Positions 11,976 to 24,335 are shown, counted from the stretch's first letter. The stretch is 64,000 nucleotides of DNA from Monoplex corrugatus (GCA_030674185.1 CM060312.1:5601528-5665527); one strand, 5' to 3'. Translations and numbers: made by a program. The notes: generated by a model from the sequence alone, not told the origin.

Positions 11976-12129
11976 CGCCGCAGGAAGCTGGTGGGCAGGG
12001 TGCAGGTGTGAAAGAGTTACGTTTTTGCTTTGCTAGCACGGCTGACGAGAAGTGAACATCAGTCAGCCAGTAAAGACAGGGCCAGCCACACAGCCTACTA
12101 CATGCTGGATGTGTGAGTCAAAGGATTAA
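11976..12129. mobile_element. Palindromic TTAA MITE, partial copy 3, at the edge of the 22-bp array
   Basis: The sequence from CCGCAGGAAGCTGGTGGGCAG through TTTGCTAGCACGGCTGA to GTGAGTCAAAGGATTAA matches the right half of the family, with a diverged insertion in the middle. It directly abuts the last 22-bp unit. Confidence 0.6.
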
Positions 12130-13028
12130 TGATAACACCAAGATGTCACCTCCATATCAAACTCAGGGTAATGTTTTTCTTGATACAACAGCAAAGTAGT
12201 CTGGTTTGCAACTCACATCCAGTTTTAACAACTAAAAATTAAAGTATGAAAAACATTAATAAATAAATACAAAAAACAATAAAAGAACGACCCAAAATCA
12301 AAAATAAAATCACAGCCATGTATCAATCAATCTGTCCTTGTCAGGGCAAGGAATGATTACTGACATAAAAGGCAGCACAAATACAATGTTTTCATTTATT
12401 CTAACCAGAATTTGACATGCCAATGGGTATACGGTCTGTATTAATTTTGGAGTGGTCATTTGGGTGTGTGTCTGTGTAGAGTATGGATGAATGTGCAAAT
12501 AGATACATTCCTACATGTACATGTGGCAGATCTTTCAAGCCTATCAAGATATTCAAAGGTCACAAGCCTAACAGGCTGAGATTACTCTAGTTCAGCAATG
12601 TGTGTGTATGTTTGTACATGTGTGTGTGTGTGTGTGTTAGGAGAGAGAGACACAGGATGACAACTTGGTGAAGGATCACATGTGCAGCAAACTGAGTGTA
12701 CCCTAGCTCAGCATCCTGGCTGTGTATGTGTGTGCATGTGCATTGCTTGTTCTGTTCCTGTAAAGTACAACGAGCATACTTTTAACATGGAATATTTATG
12801 CTATACAAGTGAAAATATGATTAAAATCATTTTATATTCCCTGAAATAAGCTGCTCACCACACAGCATTAACCAGCCAGCCATTCATGTTCTGGGAAAAG
12901 ATTTCAATACATACATTCACACACCATGCACCAAGATCAACTGAAGTCTTATTGGTCTTATTCATGTGCAAGTGTTAACTCCATGTTAACCATTGATTCC
13001 TGCATCCAAACACCAAACTGCAAAAACC
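12130..13028. other. Intronic sequence with a short GT run
   Basis: Only a short GT run near 12600-12640 and A-rich sequence were seen. No gene or mobile element was recognised. Confidence 0.4.
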
Positions 13029-13169
13029 TGATCCTTTGACTCCCCCACTCTATCCACCAGCTTCCTGTAGGACACAGGTGAATAGGATGAGGGAAACAAG
13101 TTTTTACTTTGCTAGCATGGTTGACAATGCAGGATGCTGGTGGACAGGGTGCGGGAGTCAATGGGTTAA
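13029..13169. mobile_element. Palindromic TTAA MITE, copy 4
   Basis: The copy reads from CCTTTGACTCCCCCACTC at the left, through TTTGCTAGCATGGTTGACA, to GCGGGAGTCAATGGGTTAA at the right. It lacks most of the inner palindrome. Left and right ends are inverted copies of each other. Confidence 0.7.
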
Positions 13170-13814
13170 ACTGTACTTAAGCACAGTCTTTGCTTGCACT
13201 GATAAAAAGGAACACAGGACGGTGAAAAATAAACCTACCCACCCAAAAACAGAAGACATAAAAACAGACAAAAAGTACCAGTAAAATCATTCCAGTAAAC
13301 AATTCTACACAGAAATATCCCAACAGGACACATGTGACTACAACTCAAACTGAACCCGCCAACGATGGGTTGATATTTTGGGTCATTCGGCAGACATCTT
13401 GCTTATGCATGCGTATCAACCATGACCTGAAGTAACAGTGCCGCATGATCGAAAGAGGCATGTTGAACTCTTCTTTACTGTCACTCTGGACAAAACTGCT
13501 GAGGAAATTGTGCAGGATAGATCTAGCTGTCGGAACAACCGGACACAATCACGAAGAGAAGATGCGCTTCCAGATTTACCAGGAGATAAGACAGAATATG
13601 TACACATTACAGATATGATGCCACGCACATGGTGGATATAAGTTTTACATTGTCGATCATGAGACTCCCTTCTCTCAGTTCATAGTTCATACATATAATA
13701 TATATACATATGTAAGATGTCTGCCGTGTAAGTGAAAATACCAACCAATCATTCGGTTTGAGATGTAGTCGCATGTCAACAGGACAGTGGTGAAGACGGA
13801 CACATGATACTGAC

Positions 13815-13941
13815 CTGGGGAGAGGGCAGCAGCCTCCGGACCACCTGACACACCTGGTGATCCTGGGGGCGTCCGTACAGCATTGCCCACACTCACCGGC
13901 CGTTGCTGGCCACCTGGAGTCATGCGCGCCACCGCCATGGC
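13815..13941 (-). CDS. CaV1 exon: C-terminal tail, AMAVARM segment
   Basis: The exon follows a TGTCCACAG acceptor and has a GTCAGT donor; it is 127 nt and ends with one base of a split Gly codon. It encodes AMAVARMTPGGQQRPVSVGN and a Pro/Gly/Ser-rich segment (TPPGSPGVSGG). The MAVA element followed by a TPP-type segment resembles the IMAVAGL...TPPATPP region of the vertebrate CaV1.2 tail, which helps confirm L-type identity. The frame is intact and both junction phases fit the neighbours. GC content is clearly higher than in the surrounding intron. Confidence 0.85.
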
Positions 13942-14103
13942 CTGTGGACATAACAAGTCTGACTGTGAGATATCAGAATAATGAAGTAATCCTTTACAGA
14001 TTACATTTACTGCTAATGCTATGAGATCTCAAAACCTCATGGTGAAATATCTGTAGCTACTTAATGGGTTGTATCATGGCTTGAATTCAGTAAGAAGTTA
14101 TGA

Positions 14104-14212
14104 AGACCAATTGTTACTGTTATTGTTATTTCTGTATAAAGTCCAGCTGACAGTGTAGAGCCATATCAACGTTATAACCGTTTCAAAACATGCACAAGAC
14201 CTCAACAGGAAA
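14104..14212. repeat. Dispersed repeat with AGAGCCATA...TATAACCGT, copy 1
   Basis: A run of TTATTGTTATT is followed by GTCCAGCTGACAGTGTAGAG, then CCATATCAACGTTATAACCG and TCAAAACATGCACAA. The same order of blocks occurs at 24806-24935 and, shorter, at 62445-62525. Possibly a SINE 3' end or short MITE; the class is not resolved. Confidence 0.6.
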
Positions 14213-14254
14213 AAAAAGGGGAAAAGAAAATTAAGAACACATATCAATTTATAT

Positions 14255-14843
14255 CCTCTCTGTCGAAGCCACCAAAACTCTCCTCTGTGCCTTTGTTCTC
14301 TCTCGTCTCGACTACTGCAACTCCCTCCTCTCGGGCTGTCCTTTCTCTCATTCAAAAGCTTCAAAAAGTTCAAAACAATGCTGCTAGGCTCATCTTCAGA
14401 AAATCTCGTTCCTCTCATGTCACTCCTCTTCTCAAATCTCTTCACTGGTTACCTGTTGAAAAGAGAATTCGCTACAAGATTGCTTTGTTATGTTTTAAGT
14501 CTCTCAACGGTCTTGCATCCCCTTACATCTCTGACCTCCTCCATCTGTACACCCCCTCTCGTCAACTTCGTTCCTCGGCTGATACTCGTACCTTCCGCAT
14601 ACCATCCTGTCGCACTAAAACCTATGGTCAACGCTCCTTTTCCTATCAGGCCCCTGTAATCTGGAATCAGCTCCCTGTCTCTGTTCGCCACTCTGCAACT
14701 CTCACTTCTTTCAAGTCCTCTCTGAAAACCCATCTCTTCCAGTCCCTCTCATGATACTTATAAAGACTCTACCACCTAACTTCCCCAAATCCCCCCTTGT
14801 TGTCTTTTGAGCCTTGAATGTCGGCTGGTGTGTGTGTGCGTGT

Positions 14844-14918
<75 letters not shown>

Positions 14919-15003
14919 GTTGTGTCTGCGTGATACCTGTAAGCGCTTAGGGCTCTTGTTTTCATCAGATTAGGCGCTATATAAATGCTCTTTATTATTA
15001 TTA
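14255..15003 (+). pseudogene. 5'-truncated non-LTR retrotransposon, 3' end of reverse transcriptase ORF
   Basis: The plus strand encodes the C-terminal part of the same retrotransposon family as 32840-34860: LLCAFVLSRLDYCNSLLSG, then LQKVQNNAARLIF, HVTPLLKSLHWLPVEKRI, LHLYTPSRQLRSSADTR, TYGQRSFSYQAPVIWNQLP. A frame break separates the first block from the rest near 14335. The 3' UTR contains a long GT microsatellite (about 14829-14916) and ends GATTAGGCGCTATATAAATG followed by TTATTATTATTA. Truncation at the 5' end and the short-unit 3' tail are typical of target-primed insertion. It lies in the intron between the exons at 18106 and 13941, opposite to the gene. Confidence 0.88.
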
Positions 15004-16440
15004 ATGCATTTGCAAACATAATCTAAGGAGACGACCCTGGCGCTGACCACTCTGTCCAATTTATCACACAGCAGACTTCTAAAAACATACTTGAATACAA
15101 TTTTAAGCATAACTAAGGACACTAAATATATATATATATATATAAACAGGCCCACATTACCTAAAACAGCTTCCACATATCTCATTTCCCTAGAACCAAA
15201 AATGCACTTAATACATGTACCCAAATATCAATCCTAAGAGAAAGTAAGTAAGTCTACACTGAACACATACAGGTGAATGGACAAGCAAGGCAGAAATTGA
15301 TCAGAAAAAAAAGACAGAAAGCAAAGGAACAAGGCAGAAATAAAGAGAGTGACAGAAAACAGGAAATTTCTAGCACAGAATTTCTAAAGGTGGGGATACT
15401 ATTTACACCAATAGAGCCCCAGCATCAACAGGGGGTGGGGGTGAATGCCAATAAATAAGCAAATCAAACCAAAGCAAACACCCCTCTCCCCAAAAAAGTA
15501 ACTCAAAATTAAGAAAAAAAGAAAATTCAAGCAAGGATCAATCCAGTGGAGAGTTGGGCAAGTATGCAACAAACCAACATATCCCCAAGAAATAAATCAC
15601 CAACAACGGAATACTATATCCTCACAAAGTTTCTTTTCATCATATGATATTGTGTTAACTACTTCTATTTCTTCCTCACCCATCTTTCTTTACATGATAT
15701 TGGTAACTGAACCACTTAACACAGAACAGACAGTTAACTTAAACTCAAACTGATTGACAGTCGCCTTATTCTTCCAAAATAAAATCACTTCAAGACTATT
15801 CTTCAGATTAATTTGTTTGGTAGATAACTGAAAAGTGTATACAGTATTGAAAAAACATGTCACACTAATGAACATGAATTACAATAGATTTCAGCTCATT
15901 GATTCTTTCACAAAACATTGCTTAAAACTATTTCATTCTGTTGTCTTATCATTATCTATATTCAGATCATCTGTTTGATTCCTTCGCTGTTACTAGAAAT
16001 ACATATATTTCATGTACTGGCATAATGTTTCAACAATATTGGTTCATGAATGTATAAAGAATATGTACGTGTGCATGGTTGTATTCTTCCTTTTAAGAAC
16101 AAAAAATAGGATCAGTCTGATCAAAGTATTACAGTAATCTGTTCTTTTTCCACACAAAAAAAGCTCCTCAATTGCAGTCTATTCATTTTTTAAAAATAAT
16201 TATCTATTTCAAATTTACAAGTGCTGCTGGAAACTTCGTGTTGATTTTTTTCCCAGTAATTATATTTAATCTACCTAGATCATGAATTCAAGACAGAGCA
16301 TTTCATAACTGTAAACAAAAGATTGAGTTGTATTAATCAACTGTATTTACTGATAAACAGTATGGACTGTACTCCCCAAAAGTATTTTTCCAAGCTCATT
16401 TATTACGGTATTAATATACTCTTTTCTCATTTCTTTCATG
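15004..16440. other. A/T-rich intronic sequence without recognised features
   Basis: Apart from a short AT run near 15127-15144 nothing is recognisable. The sequence is A/T-rich and looks like ordinary intron. Confidence 0.4.
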
Positions 16441-16444
16441 TATT

Positions 16445-17572
16445 CATTCATAATACATATATTTTTCCCAGGCCCCTTCCTACAAAATAGTTACTTTTCA
16501 CAGCCCTTGTATTCATAATACATGTATTATTTTTCCCAGGCCCCTTTATACAAAATACTTACTTTTCACAGCCCTTGTATTCATAATACATGTATTATTT
16601 TTCCCAGGCCCCTTTATACAAAATACTTACTTTTCACAGCCCTTGTATTCATAATACATGTATTATTTTCCCCAGGCCCCTTCATACAAAATACTTACTT
16701 TTCACAGCCCTTGTATTCATAATACATGTATTATTTTTCCCAGGCCCCTTCATACAAAATACTTTTCACAGCCCTTGTATTCATAATACATGTATTATTT
16801 TTCCCAGGCCCCTTCATACAAAATACTTACTTTTCACAGCCCTTGTATTCATAATACATGTATTATTTTTCCCAGGCCCCTTCATACAAAATACTTTTCA
16901 CAGCCCTTGTATTCATAATACATGTATTATTTTCCCCAGGCCCCTTCATACAAAATACTTACTTTTCACAGCCCTTGTATTCATAATACATGTATTATTT
17001 TTCCCAGGCCCCTTCATACAAAATACTTACTTTTCACAGCCCTTGTATTCATAATACATGTATTATTTTTCCCAGGCCCCTTCATACAAAATACTTACTT
17101 TTCACAGCCCTTGTATTCATAATACATGTATTATTTTCCCCAGGCCCCTTCCTACAAAATAGTTACTTTTCACAGCCCTTGTATTCATAATACATGTATT
17201 ATTTTCCCCAGGCCCCTTCATACAAAATACTTTTCACAGCCCTTGTATTCATAATACATGTATTATTTTTCCCAGGCCCCTTTATACAAAATACTTACTT
17301 TTCACAGCCCTTGTATTCATAATACATGTATTATTTTCCCCAGGCCCCTTCATACAAAATACTTACTTTTCACAGCCCTTGTATTCATAATACATGTATT
17401 ATTTTTCCCAGGCCCCTTCATACAAAATACTTTTCACAGCCCTTGTATTCATAATACATGTATTATTTTCCCCAGGCCCCTTCATACAAAATACTTACTT
17501 TTCACAGCCCTTGTATTCATAATACATGTATTATTTATCCAGGCCCCTTCATTTAAAGTACGTACTTTTCAC
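16445..17572. repeat. 68/64-bp minisatellite with a 16-bp palindrome and splice-like motifs
   Basis: About 17 units share CACAGCCCTTGTATTCATA, then the palindrome ATAATACATGTATTAT, then TTTTCCCCAGGCCCCTTC and ATACAAAATACTTACTTTT. A 4-base TTAC indel separates 68-bp from 64-bp units, and another variant has CCTACAAAATAGTTAC. On the coding strand of the channel gene the 68-bp form carries AAAAGTAAGTAT, a strong 5' splice-site match, which the 64-bp form lacks. The array lies in the intron between the exons at 18106 and 13941. Confidence 0.95.
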
Positions 17573-17805
17573 AGCTCTTACATGGATACAATACACTTTT
17601 CCTACCCTACTGAATTCATGCATCATAGATTTACCCCACAGCTTTCAATTCCTGCACATCCCCTGCTTTTTCTTCTCTTCTCAAACGATGCAGTCATGCA
17701 TCACATCATCACATTTCCCCCACCTTGTTTACGTACATATTTTTCCCATTCCTTTTAGTTCATATTCATATATCAAATATGCTTTTCCCATACTTTTTTA
17801 TTTCC

Positions 17806-17996
17806 TTAACCCTTTGACTCTCATCCCATCCACCAGCGTCCCGCATCATCAAGCAAGATAGCAAAGCAGAAACTTAACTCTTTCATTCCCTCACCCTATC
17901 CACCAGATTCCTACAGAAAGCCGGTGGACTGGGTGAAGGAGTGAAGGGATTAATTTTTTTCAGCTTATGGACATGCTGTGGGAGTGAAAGGGTGAA
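17806..17996. mobile_element. Palindromic TTAA MITE, copy 5
   Basis: The copy begins TTAACCCTTTGACTCTCATC, contains TAGCAAAGCAGAAACTTAA in the orientation opposite to copy 1, has an inner palindrome (CCACCAGATTCC / GGTGGACTGGG), and ends GGGAGTGAAAGGGTGAA. It is almost full length. Confidence 0.7.
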
Positions 17997-18105
17997 CTCA
18001 AACTTTCCCCATCCTCTTTTATCATCCTGATCAGGAACAAAGGAGCAAGCACACACAGAGGGTAGACAGGTCAGGGTGCAGGGGGACAGCATGTACCTGG
18101 TTTAC

Positions 18106-18283
18106 CTGACTCTGGGTCAGACGAAGTGGTTGACCCACTTTCCGCATCAGCGGGTTTTCGTCGGAACCTTGCTTGCCGATGCAGGCCAGCTTGAAGGAGT
18201 GGCCTTTGCGACTCAGCTTGCGGGCTGGGGGTGGAGTAGGAGGCGTGCGTTCTCGCTCAAAGTCACTGTCCTCTTGTGGAAGA
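18106..18283 (-). CDS. CaV1 exon: C-terminal tail, LSRKGHSFKLACIGKQGS segment
   Basis: The exon uses a TTCCACAG acceptor and a GTAAAC donor, is 178 nt, completes an Asp codon split across the previous intron, and ends in phase 0. It encodes LPQEDSDFERERTPPTPPP, then RKLSRKGHSFKLACIGKQGS and ENPLMRKVGQPLRLTQSQ. Proline-rich and basic stretches suggest a regulatory tail. The block RKLSRKGHSFKL could be a phosphorylation or calmodulin-type basic patch, but that is inference. The frame is intact, and the assignment depends on phase and position within the gene rather than on strong family similarity. Confidence 0.8.
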
Positions 18284-18819
18284 CTGTGGAAAATAATTCT
18301 GCATAAACTTGCATCAATAACCATACAGCTAAAGGCCGTCTGAACAGCCGACTGTAGGCTAGGGGGATGGGATGGAGGTACAGAAAGGGAGATACAGGAA
18401 ATTAAACAGCGAGAGAGAATAAACATCACTGTAGACATGACGTTCAACGGGACACCACTGGTGAAATGTCTTCCATTTCTCTTATACCAGCTGTAATGAT
18501 GACAAGTATGGCAGCACAACAAAATAAACTTAAATTTACTATTTACTGACAAACATTGTGTCAGCTATCGTTTCTGTTTATTCTTCTATCCTAAAACTCA
18601 CTCTATCACGCAGCTAAACCATGAATGTTTTAATTTTAAGAATGATGAACAATATGCATGAACCCATCACCCATACTCAGCTGCTCTTGACCAATGTGGT
18701 GAACGCTTGATACAAGACAGAATACAGTCAAGACATTACTGTCATTTGTGGATACATACTGCATCTTGAACTTTACAATCAGGAATGCTTACATGAACCA
18801 GAAGAACAAGAAACCAATG

Positions 18820-18950
18820 TAAGCACGTATCCAACGAGACAAAACAAAACAAGCGCAATTTTCGGCCAACTAGCCTTTGTCAAGCGCGAACGCACGGTCA
18901 CAGACAGATCACAGACACCAAACAATGGATAACAAAAACGGACTAAAAAC
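18820..18950. repeat. Dispersed repeat related to the foldback element at 39371
   Basis: The segment ACAAGCGCAATTTTCGGCCA and ACTAGCCTTTGTCAAGCGCG matches, with changes, both arms of the foldback at 39371-39645. Only one arm is present here. The remaining sequence up to the 47-bp array shows nothing recognisable. Confidence 0.55.
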
Positions 18951-19424
18951 TTCCTGCCGCCTCGTCCGTGGGTAAGAAATGGAAATTGTTGCTTGGGCGC
19001 CGCAGTCAACTTAGTTTGGATCCAGGAATGTTTAGTTTAATCAGTTCTAGCAAAAAACACTTAAGAAACAACTGTATGAATCTGCTGTTAGCTTTCAGTG
19101 ATATAGATTTCTATCATCATGTTTAAGGCCTACAATCCGAATTTCCCACAACTAGCAACTCAGTCAAGTCAGCTTTAAGCAGCATGAACTGTTCTATACA
19201 AGCTTACATCTGCTTCAAACTTAGTACTTAGTACTGAAACTGTGGCAGACAAACTTTGGCTAAACTTTGACTCTAGAAAGAGGTATGCATCAGCCTAAAG
19301 AGACCCTAAGTGGAAGGAAATTATACAAATCTGCACCAGCAAAATAAGTTGCAATGAAAAACCTTCGAGCCCAATGCTACACTTCAGTTTGCAAATATAC
19401 CATGACCATGACCTTCATAGTTTT

Positions 19425-22400
19425 GAATAGCTCAGTAAGTCTATGATGATGAACAAGAACTTTAGGATTAAACATAGCTCAGTAAGTCTATGATGATGAA
19501 CAAGAACTTTAGGATTAAACACAGCTCAGCAAGTCTAGGATGATGAACAAGAACTTAAGGATTAAACATAGCTCAGTAAGTCTATGATGATGAACAAGAA
19601 CTTTAGGATTAAACATAGCTCAGTAAGTCTATGATGATGAACAAGAACTTTAGGATTAAACATAGCTCAGAAAGTCTATGATGATGAACAAGAACTTTAG
19701 GGTTAAACATAGCTCAGTAAGTCTATGATGATGAACAAGAACTTTAGGGTTAAACATAGCTCAGAAAGTCTACTATGATGAACAAGAACTTTAGGAATAA
19801 ACATAGCTCAGAAAGTCTACTATGATGAACAAGAACTTTAGGAATAAACATAGCTCAGAAAGTCTACTATGATGAACAAGAACTTTAGGAATAAACATAG
19901 CTCAGAAAGTCTACTATGATGAACAAGAACTTTAGGAATAAACATAGCTCAGAAAGTCTACTATGATGAACAAGAAGTTTAGGGTTAAACATAGCTGAGC
20001 AATTCTACTATGATGAACAAGAACTTTAGGGTTAAACATAGCTCAGCAAGTCTACTGATGAACAAGAACTTTAGGAATAAATATAGCTCAGAAAGTCTAC
20101 TATGATGAACAAGAACTTTAGGAATAAACATAGCTCAGAAAGTCTACTATGATGAACAAGAACTTTAGGAATAAACATAGCTCAGAAAGTCTACTATGAT
20201 GAACAAGAACTTTAGGATTAAACATAGCTCAGAAAGTCTACTATGATGAACAAGAACTTTAGGGTTAAACATAGCTCAGCAAGTCTATGATGATGAACAA
20301 GAACTTTAGGAATAAACATAGCTCAGAAAGTCTATGATGATGAACAAGAACTTTAGGATTAAACATAGCTCAGCAAGTCTATGATGATGAACAAGAACTT
20401 TAGGAATAAACATAGCTCAGAAAGTCTATGATGATGAACAAGAACTTTAGGATTAAACATAGCTCAGAAAGTCTATGATGATGAACAAGAACTTTAGGGT
20501 TAAACATAGCTCAGTAAGTCTATGATGATGAACAAGAACTTTAGGATTAAACATAGCTCAGAAAGTCTATGATGATGAACAAGAACTTTAGGAATAAACA
20601 TAGCTCAGAAAGTCTATGATGATGAACAAGAACTTTAGGATTAAACATAGCTCAGTAAGTCTATGATGATGAACAAGAACTTTAGGATTAAACATAGCTC
20701 AGAAAGTCTATGATGATGAACAAGAACTTTAGGATTAAACATAGCTCAGAAAGTCTATGATGATGAACAAGAACTTTAGGGTTAAACATAGCTCAGAAAG
20801 TCTATGATGATGAACAAGAACTTTAGGATTAAACATAGCTCAGCAAGTCTATGATGATGAACAAGAACTTTAGGAATAAACATAGCTCAGAAAGTCTACT
20901 ATGATGAACAAGAAGTTTAGGGTTAAACATAGCTGAGCAATTCTACTATGATGAACAAGAACTTTAGGGTTAAACATAGCTCAGCAAGTCTACTGATGAA
21001 CAAGAACTTTAGGGTTAAACATAGCTCAGCAAGTCTATGATGATGAACAAGAACTTTAGGAATAAACATAGCTCAGCAAGTCTATGATGATGAACAAGAA
21101 CTTTAGGATTAAACATAGCTCAGAAAGTCTATGATGATGAACAAGATCTTTAGGGTTAAACAGCTCAGCAAGTCTATGATGATGAACAAGAACTTTAGGA
21201 TTAAACATAGCTCAGCAAGTCTAGGATGATGAACAAGAACTTTAGGATTAAACATAGCTCAGTAAGTCTATGATGATGAACAAGAACTTTAGGATTAAAC
21301 ATAGCTCAGAAAGTCTATGATGATGAACAAGAACTTTAGGATTAAACATAGCTCAGAAAGTCTATGATGATGAACAAGAACTTTAGGAATAAACATAGCT
21401 CAGAAAGTCTATGATGATGAACAAGAACTTTAGGATTAAACATAGCTCAGTAAGTCTATGATGATGAACAAGAACTTTAGGATTAATCATAGCTCAGAAA
21501 GTCTATGATGATGAACAAGAACTTTCAGATTAAACATAGCTCAGAAAGTCTACTACGATGAACAAGAACTTTAGGGTTAAACATAGCTCAGCAAGTCTAC
21601 TATGATGAACAAGAACTTTAGGGTTAAACAGCTCAGCAAGTCTATGATGATGAACAAGAAGTTTAGGGTTAAACAGCTCAGTAAGTCTATGATGATGAAC
21701 AAGAACTTTAGGATTAAACATAGCTCAGTAAGTCTATGATGATGAACAAGAACTTAAGGATTAAACATAGCTCAGTAAGTCTATGATGATGAACAAGAAC
21801 TTTAGGATTAAACATAGCTCAGAAAGTCTATGATGATGAACAAGAACTTTAGGATTAATCATAGCTCAGTAAATCTATGATGATGAACAAGAACTTTAGG
21901 ATTAAACATAGCTCAGAAAGTCTATGATGATGAACAAGAACTTTAGGATTAAACATAGCTCAGAAAGTCTATGATGATGAACAAGAACTTTAGGATTAAA
22001 CATAGCTCAGTAAGTCTATGATGATGAACAAGAACTTTAGGATTAAACATAGCTCAGAAAGTCTAAGATGATGAACAAGAACTTTAGGATTAAACATAGC
22101 TCAGAAAGTCTATGATGATGAACAAGAACTTTAGGATTAAACATAGCTCAGAAAGTCTATGATGATGAACAAGAACTTTAGGATTAAACATAGCTCAGAA
22201 AGTCTATGATGATGAATAAGAACTTTAGGATTAAACATTGCTCAGAAAGTCTATGATGATGAACAAGAACTTTAGGATTAAACATAGCTCAGAAAGTCTA
22301 TGATGATGAACAAGAACTTTAGGATTAAACATAGCTCAGAAAGTCTATGATGATGAACAAAAACTTTAGGGTTAAACATTGCTCAGAAAGTCTATGATGA

Positions 22401-22760
22401 TGAACAAGAACTTTAGGGTTAAACATAGCTCAGCAAGTCTACTATGATGAACAAGAAGTTTAGGGTTAAACATAGCTGAGCAAGTCTACTATGATGAACA
22501 AGAACTTTAGGGTTAAACATAGCTCAGCAAGTCTACTATGATGAACAAGAACTTTAGGGTTAAACATAGCTCAGCAAGTCTACTATGATGAACAAGAAGT
22601 TTAGGGTTAAACATAGCTCAGCAAGTCTACTATGATGAACAAGAAGTTTAGGGTTAAACACAGCTGAGCAAGTCTACTATGATGAACAGGAACTTTTGCA
22701 CTGCTCAGCAAGTTATGGTGATTAACAAGAACTTTAGGTTTTGCATTGCTCAGCAAGTCT
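19425..22760. repeat. 47-bp minisatellite, ~71 copies (CTATGATGATGAACAAGAAC...)
   Basis: Units read AGTAAGTCTATGATGATGAA, CAAGAACTTTAGGATTAAAC, ATAGCTC, with variants AGAAAGTCTA or AGCAAGTCTA, TACTATGATG, and GGGTTAAAC or GGAATAAAC. Variant blocks are clustered, for example TACTATGATG with AATAAAC at 19770-19980 and 20080-20210, suggesting local re-amplification of multi-unit blocks. A rare unit with GAAGTTTAGGGTTAAACATAG followed by GAGCAATTCTAC recurs at about 19973 and 20913. It fills the intron between the exons at 22925 and 18283. Confidence 0.97.
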
Positions 22761-22820
22761 ATAATGAATAAGCTAAACTTGTATCAGTCTGCGTTGTGCA
22801 ATATGGTTGAAGATACAGCC

Positions 22821-22900
22821 TAATACTTTCACTCCCTCACCTGATCCATCAGCTTCCTACTTCCAGCTGGTGGACAGGGTCAGGAAATGAAAGGTATAAT
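22821..22900. mobile_element. Palindromic TTAA-type MITE, short copy 6
   Basis: An 80-base near-palindrome: CTTTCACTCCCTCACCTGAT at the left, CAGCTTCCTACTTCCAGCTG at the centre, GACAGGGTCAGGAAATGAAAG at the right. Terminal TTAA is mutated to TAAT or TATAAT. It lies only 24 bases from the donor of the exon at 22925. Confidence 0.65.
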
Positions 22901-22924
22901 GCACAAGACAAAGAGACAACTCAC

Positions 22925-23176
22925 TCGCGGTAGACGTAGATGCCATGCTTTTTGCCCTGTTCCTGAGGTCCCGGATGGACCAGGCTGTTTGGAATGATGG
23001 GGTCGGTGGGGGGCTGGGGGGAGGCAGGCACGGGCGTCTGACTCCACATCTCTTCCATATCAGAACCCTCTCCCTCCCTCAATTCCTCTTCATCTTCAAT
23101 GTCTTCTGGATCTGGTTCTTCATGGGCTGAGACAGCTCTGGAGTCTGGGCGATCCTCTTCGTCACCAGACCTCACA
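22925..23176 (-). CDS. CaV1 exon: acidic C-terminal tail segment
   Basis: The exon follows a GTCACACAG acceptor, has a GTGAGT donor, and is 252 nt; it completes a Ser codon and ends with two bases of an Asp codon. The product starts VRSGDEEDRPDSRAVSAHEE and continues through a strongly acidic run (EDIEDEEELREGEGSDMEE), a Pro-rich stretch (PVPASPQPPTDP), and KKHGIYVYR. This is probably a disordered cytoplasmic tail. I see no close match to vertebrate tails, which are poorly conserved in this region; assignment rests on phase, strand, composition and splice sites. The frame is intact. Confidence 0.82.
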
Positions 23177-24335
23177 CTGTGTGACATATGTCAGTACAAT
23201 CAGTTCAGATGCAATGGATTTTTTCCTGAGAAATCTGAGCGGGACAGAATTGTTAAATACTGTCTTCGCAACATTGAAAAATACAAGAGAACTTTGAATA
23301 TTGGAAAAATTTGTGGCCAACATCAGCCTTCCCCCTTCAACACCTACCCATTTTAAGTATTTCTAGCTCATACTCTGCATTTCTTCTTTTATTTTTATCT
23401 GTCTGCTCCTACCATCATCAGTGTCGTGGCAGATCTGGTAATACATACATTACACAAAGCTTTGAAAAAATTGCAGGTATAAAGTAAAGCATGAACTCTA
23501 TTATGGTTCCTCTTATATTTGTACAGACAAAACTGCTTTCATATAGACACAGTCTTTCACAACGAGTATACCAAGTCATTCACAGCAAAGCACATCACCC
23601 GATGTGCACGCTGACGTCACTGTTCACAAAAAACCCCATATTTTGATGTGTCCATAATTAGATTTTATTTGTGATGTTTGCTGCCTTACATATAATGGGA
23701 ACTAACTATAACTGTGTAGAGGAATTATTTCTGTATAATTCTGTCGTCTCCCACAGACTGTAGCTCAATTACAGACTGAGATATCTCAAAGTTTTCTTAA
23801 GTAACTTGAACTGGAAAACAAAAAAAATTCAGACACAAAATGGCACTTCTGTTGAAACAAAAACGCTACACAGTGAGTGAAATGTTAGTAAAACTTATCA
23901 TGCAAGAAGGATCAGACTGTGACGATACATAAAAATCAGTTGAAGAATCTTTCCTTGAATCACATGAAGAACTGTTCGCCTGTAAACAATGATTATAGGA
24001 GTAAAACTAGTAATGAAAGTGTGAATGACAGATCATCTTACACTCACTCATCTGGACTCAACAAAGTTTTCGCATTTTGTTTTTGGCACGGATACTGGAA
24101 ACTGGAATACTATTTTCACTGAGTAAATTCATATGTTTGCTTTTCGGCTGTTATTTGGACTGTTGAAACTCTGATCTTTCTGAAAATATGTGACTTTGTA
24201 CCCATGTCTGAAGCTTGTTGGTATTTTTTTTCTAAACTGCCAAAATACTACGTTTTCAACTAACTACAGAGGTGATTTTTGTGCCCTTTGAATGAGTAAA
24301 AGTTCTCTATACCAACCAAAGACGACTGTTCTGAC
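23177..24335. other. Intron without recognised repeats
   Basis: This intron is one of the few with no tandem array. It is A/T-rich ordinary sequence; I see no coding or mobile-element signal. Confidence 0.5.

Noticed and set aside
8936..12000. Evenly spaced repeats that could suggest a CRISPR array
   Set aside because: The DNA is a spliced animal gene, the units are directly joined and there are no unique spacers.
19425..22760. TTAGGGTTAAAC in the 47-bp unit, resembling telomere repeat TTAGGG
   Set aside because: There is one TTAGGG per 47 bases and only in some units, so this is not a telomeric array.
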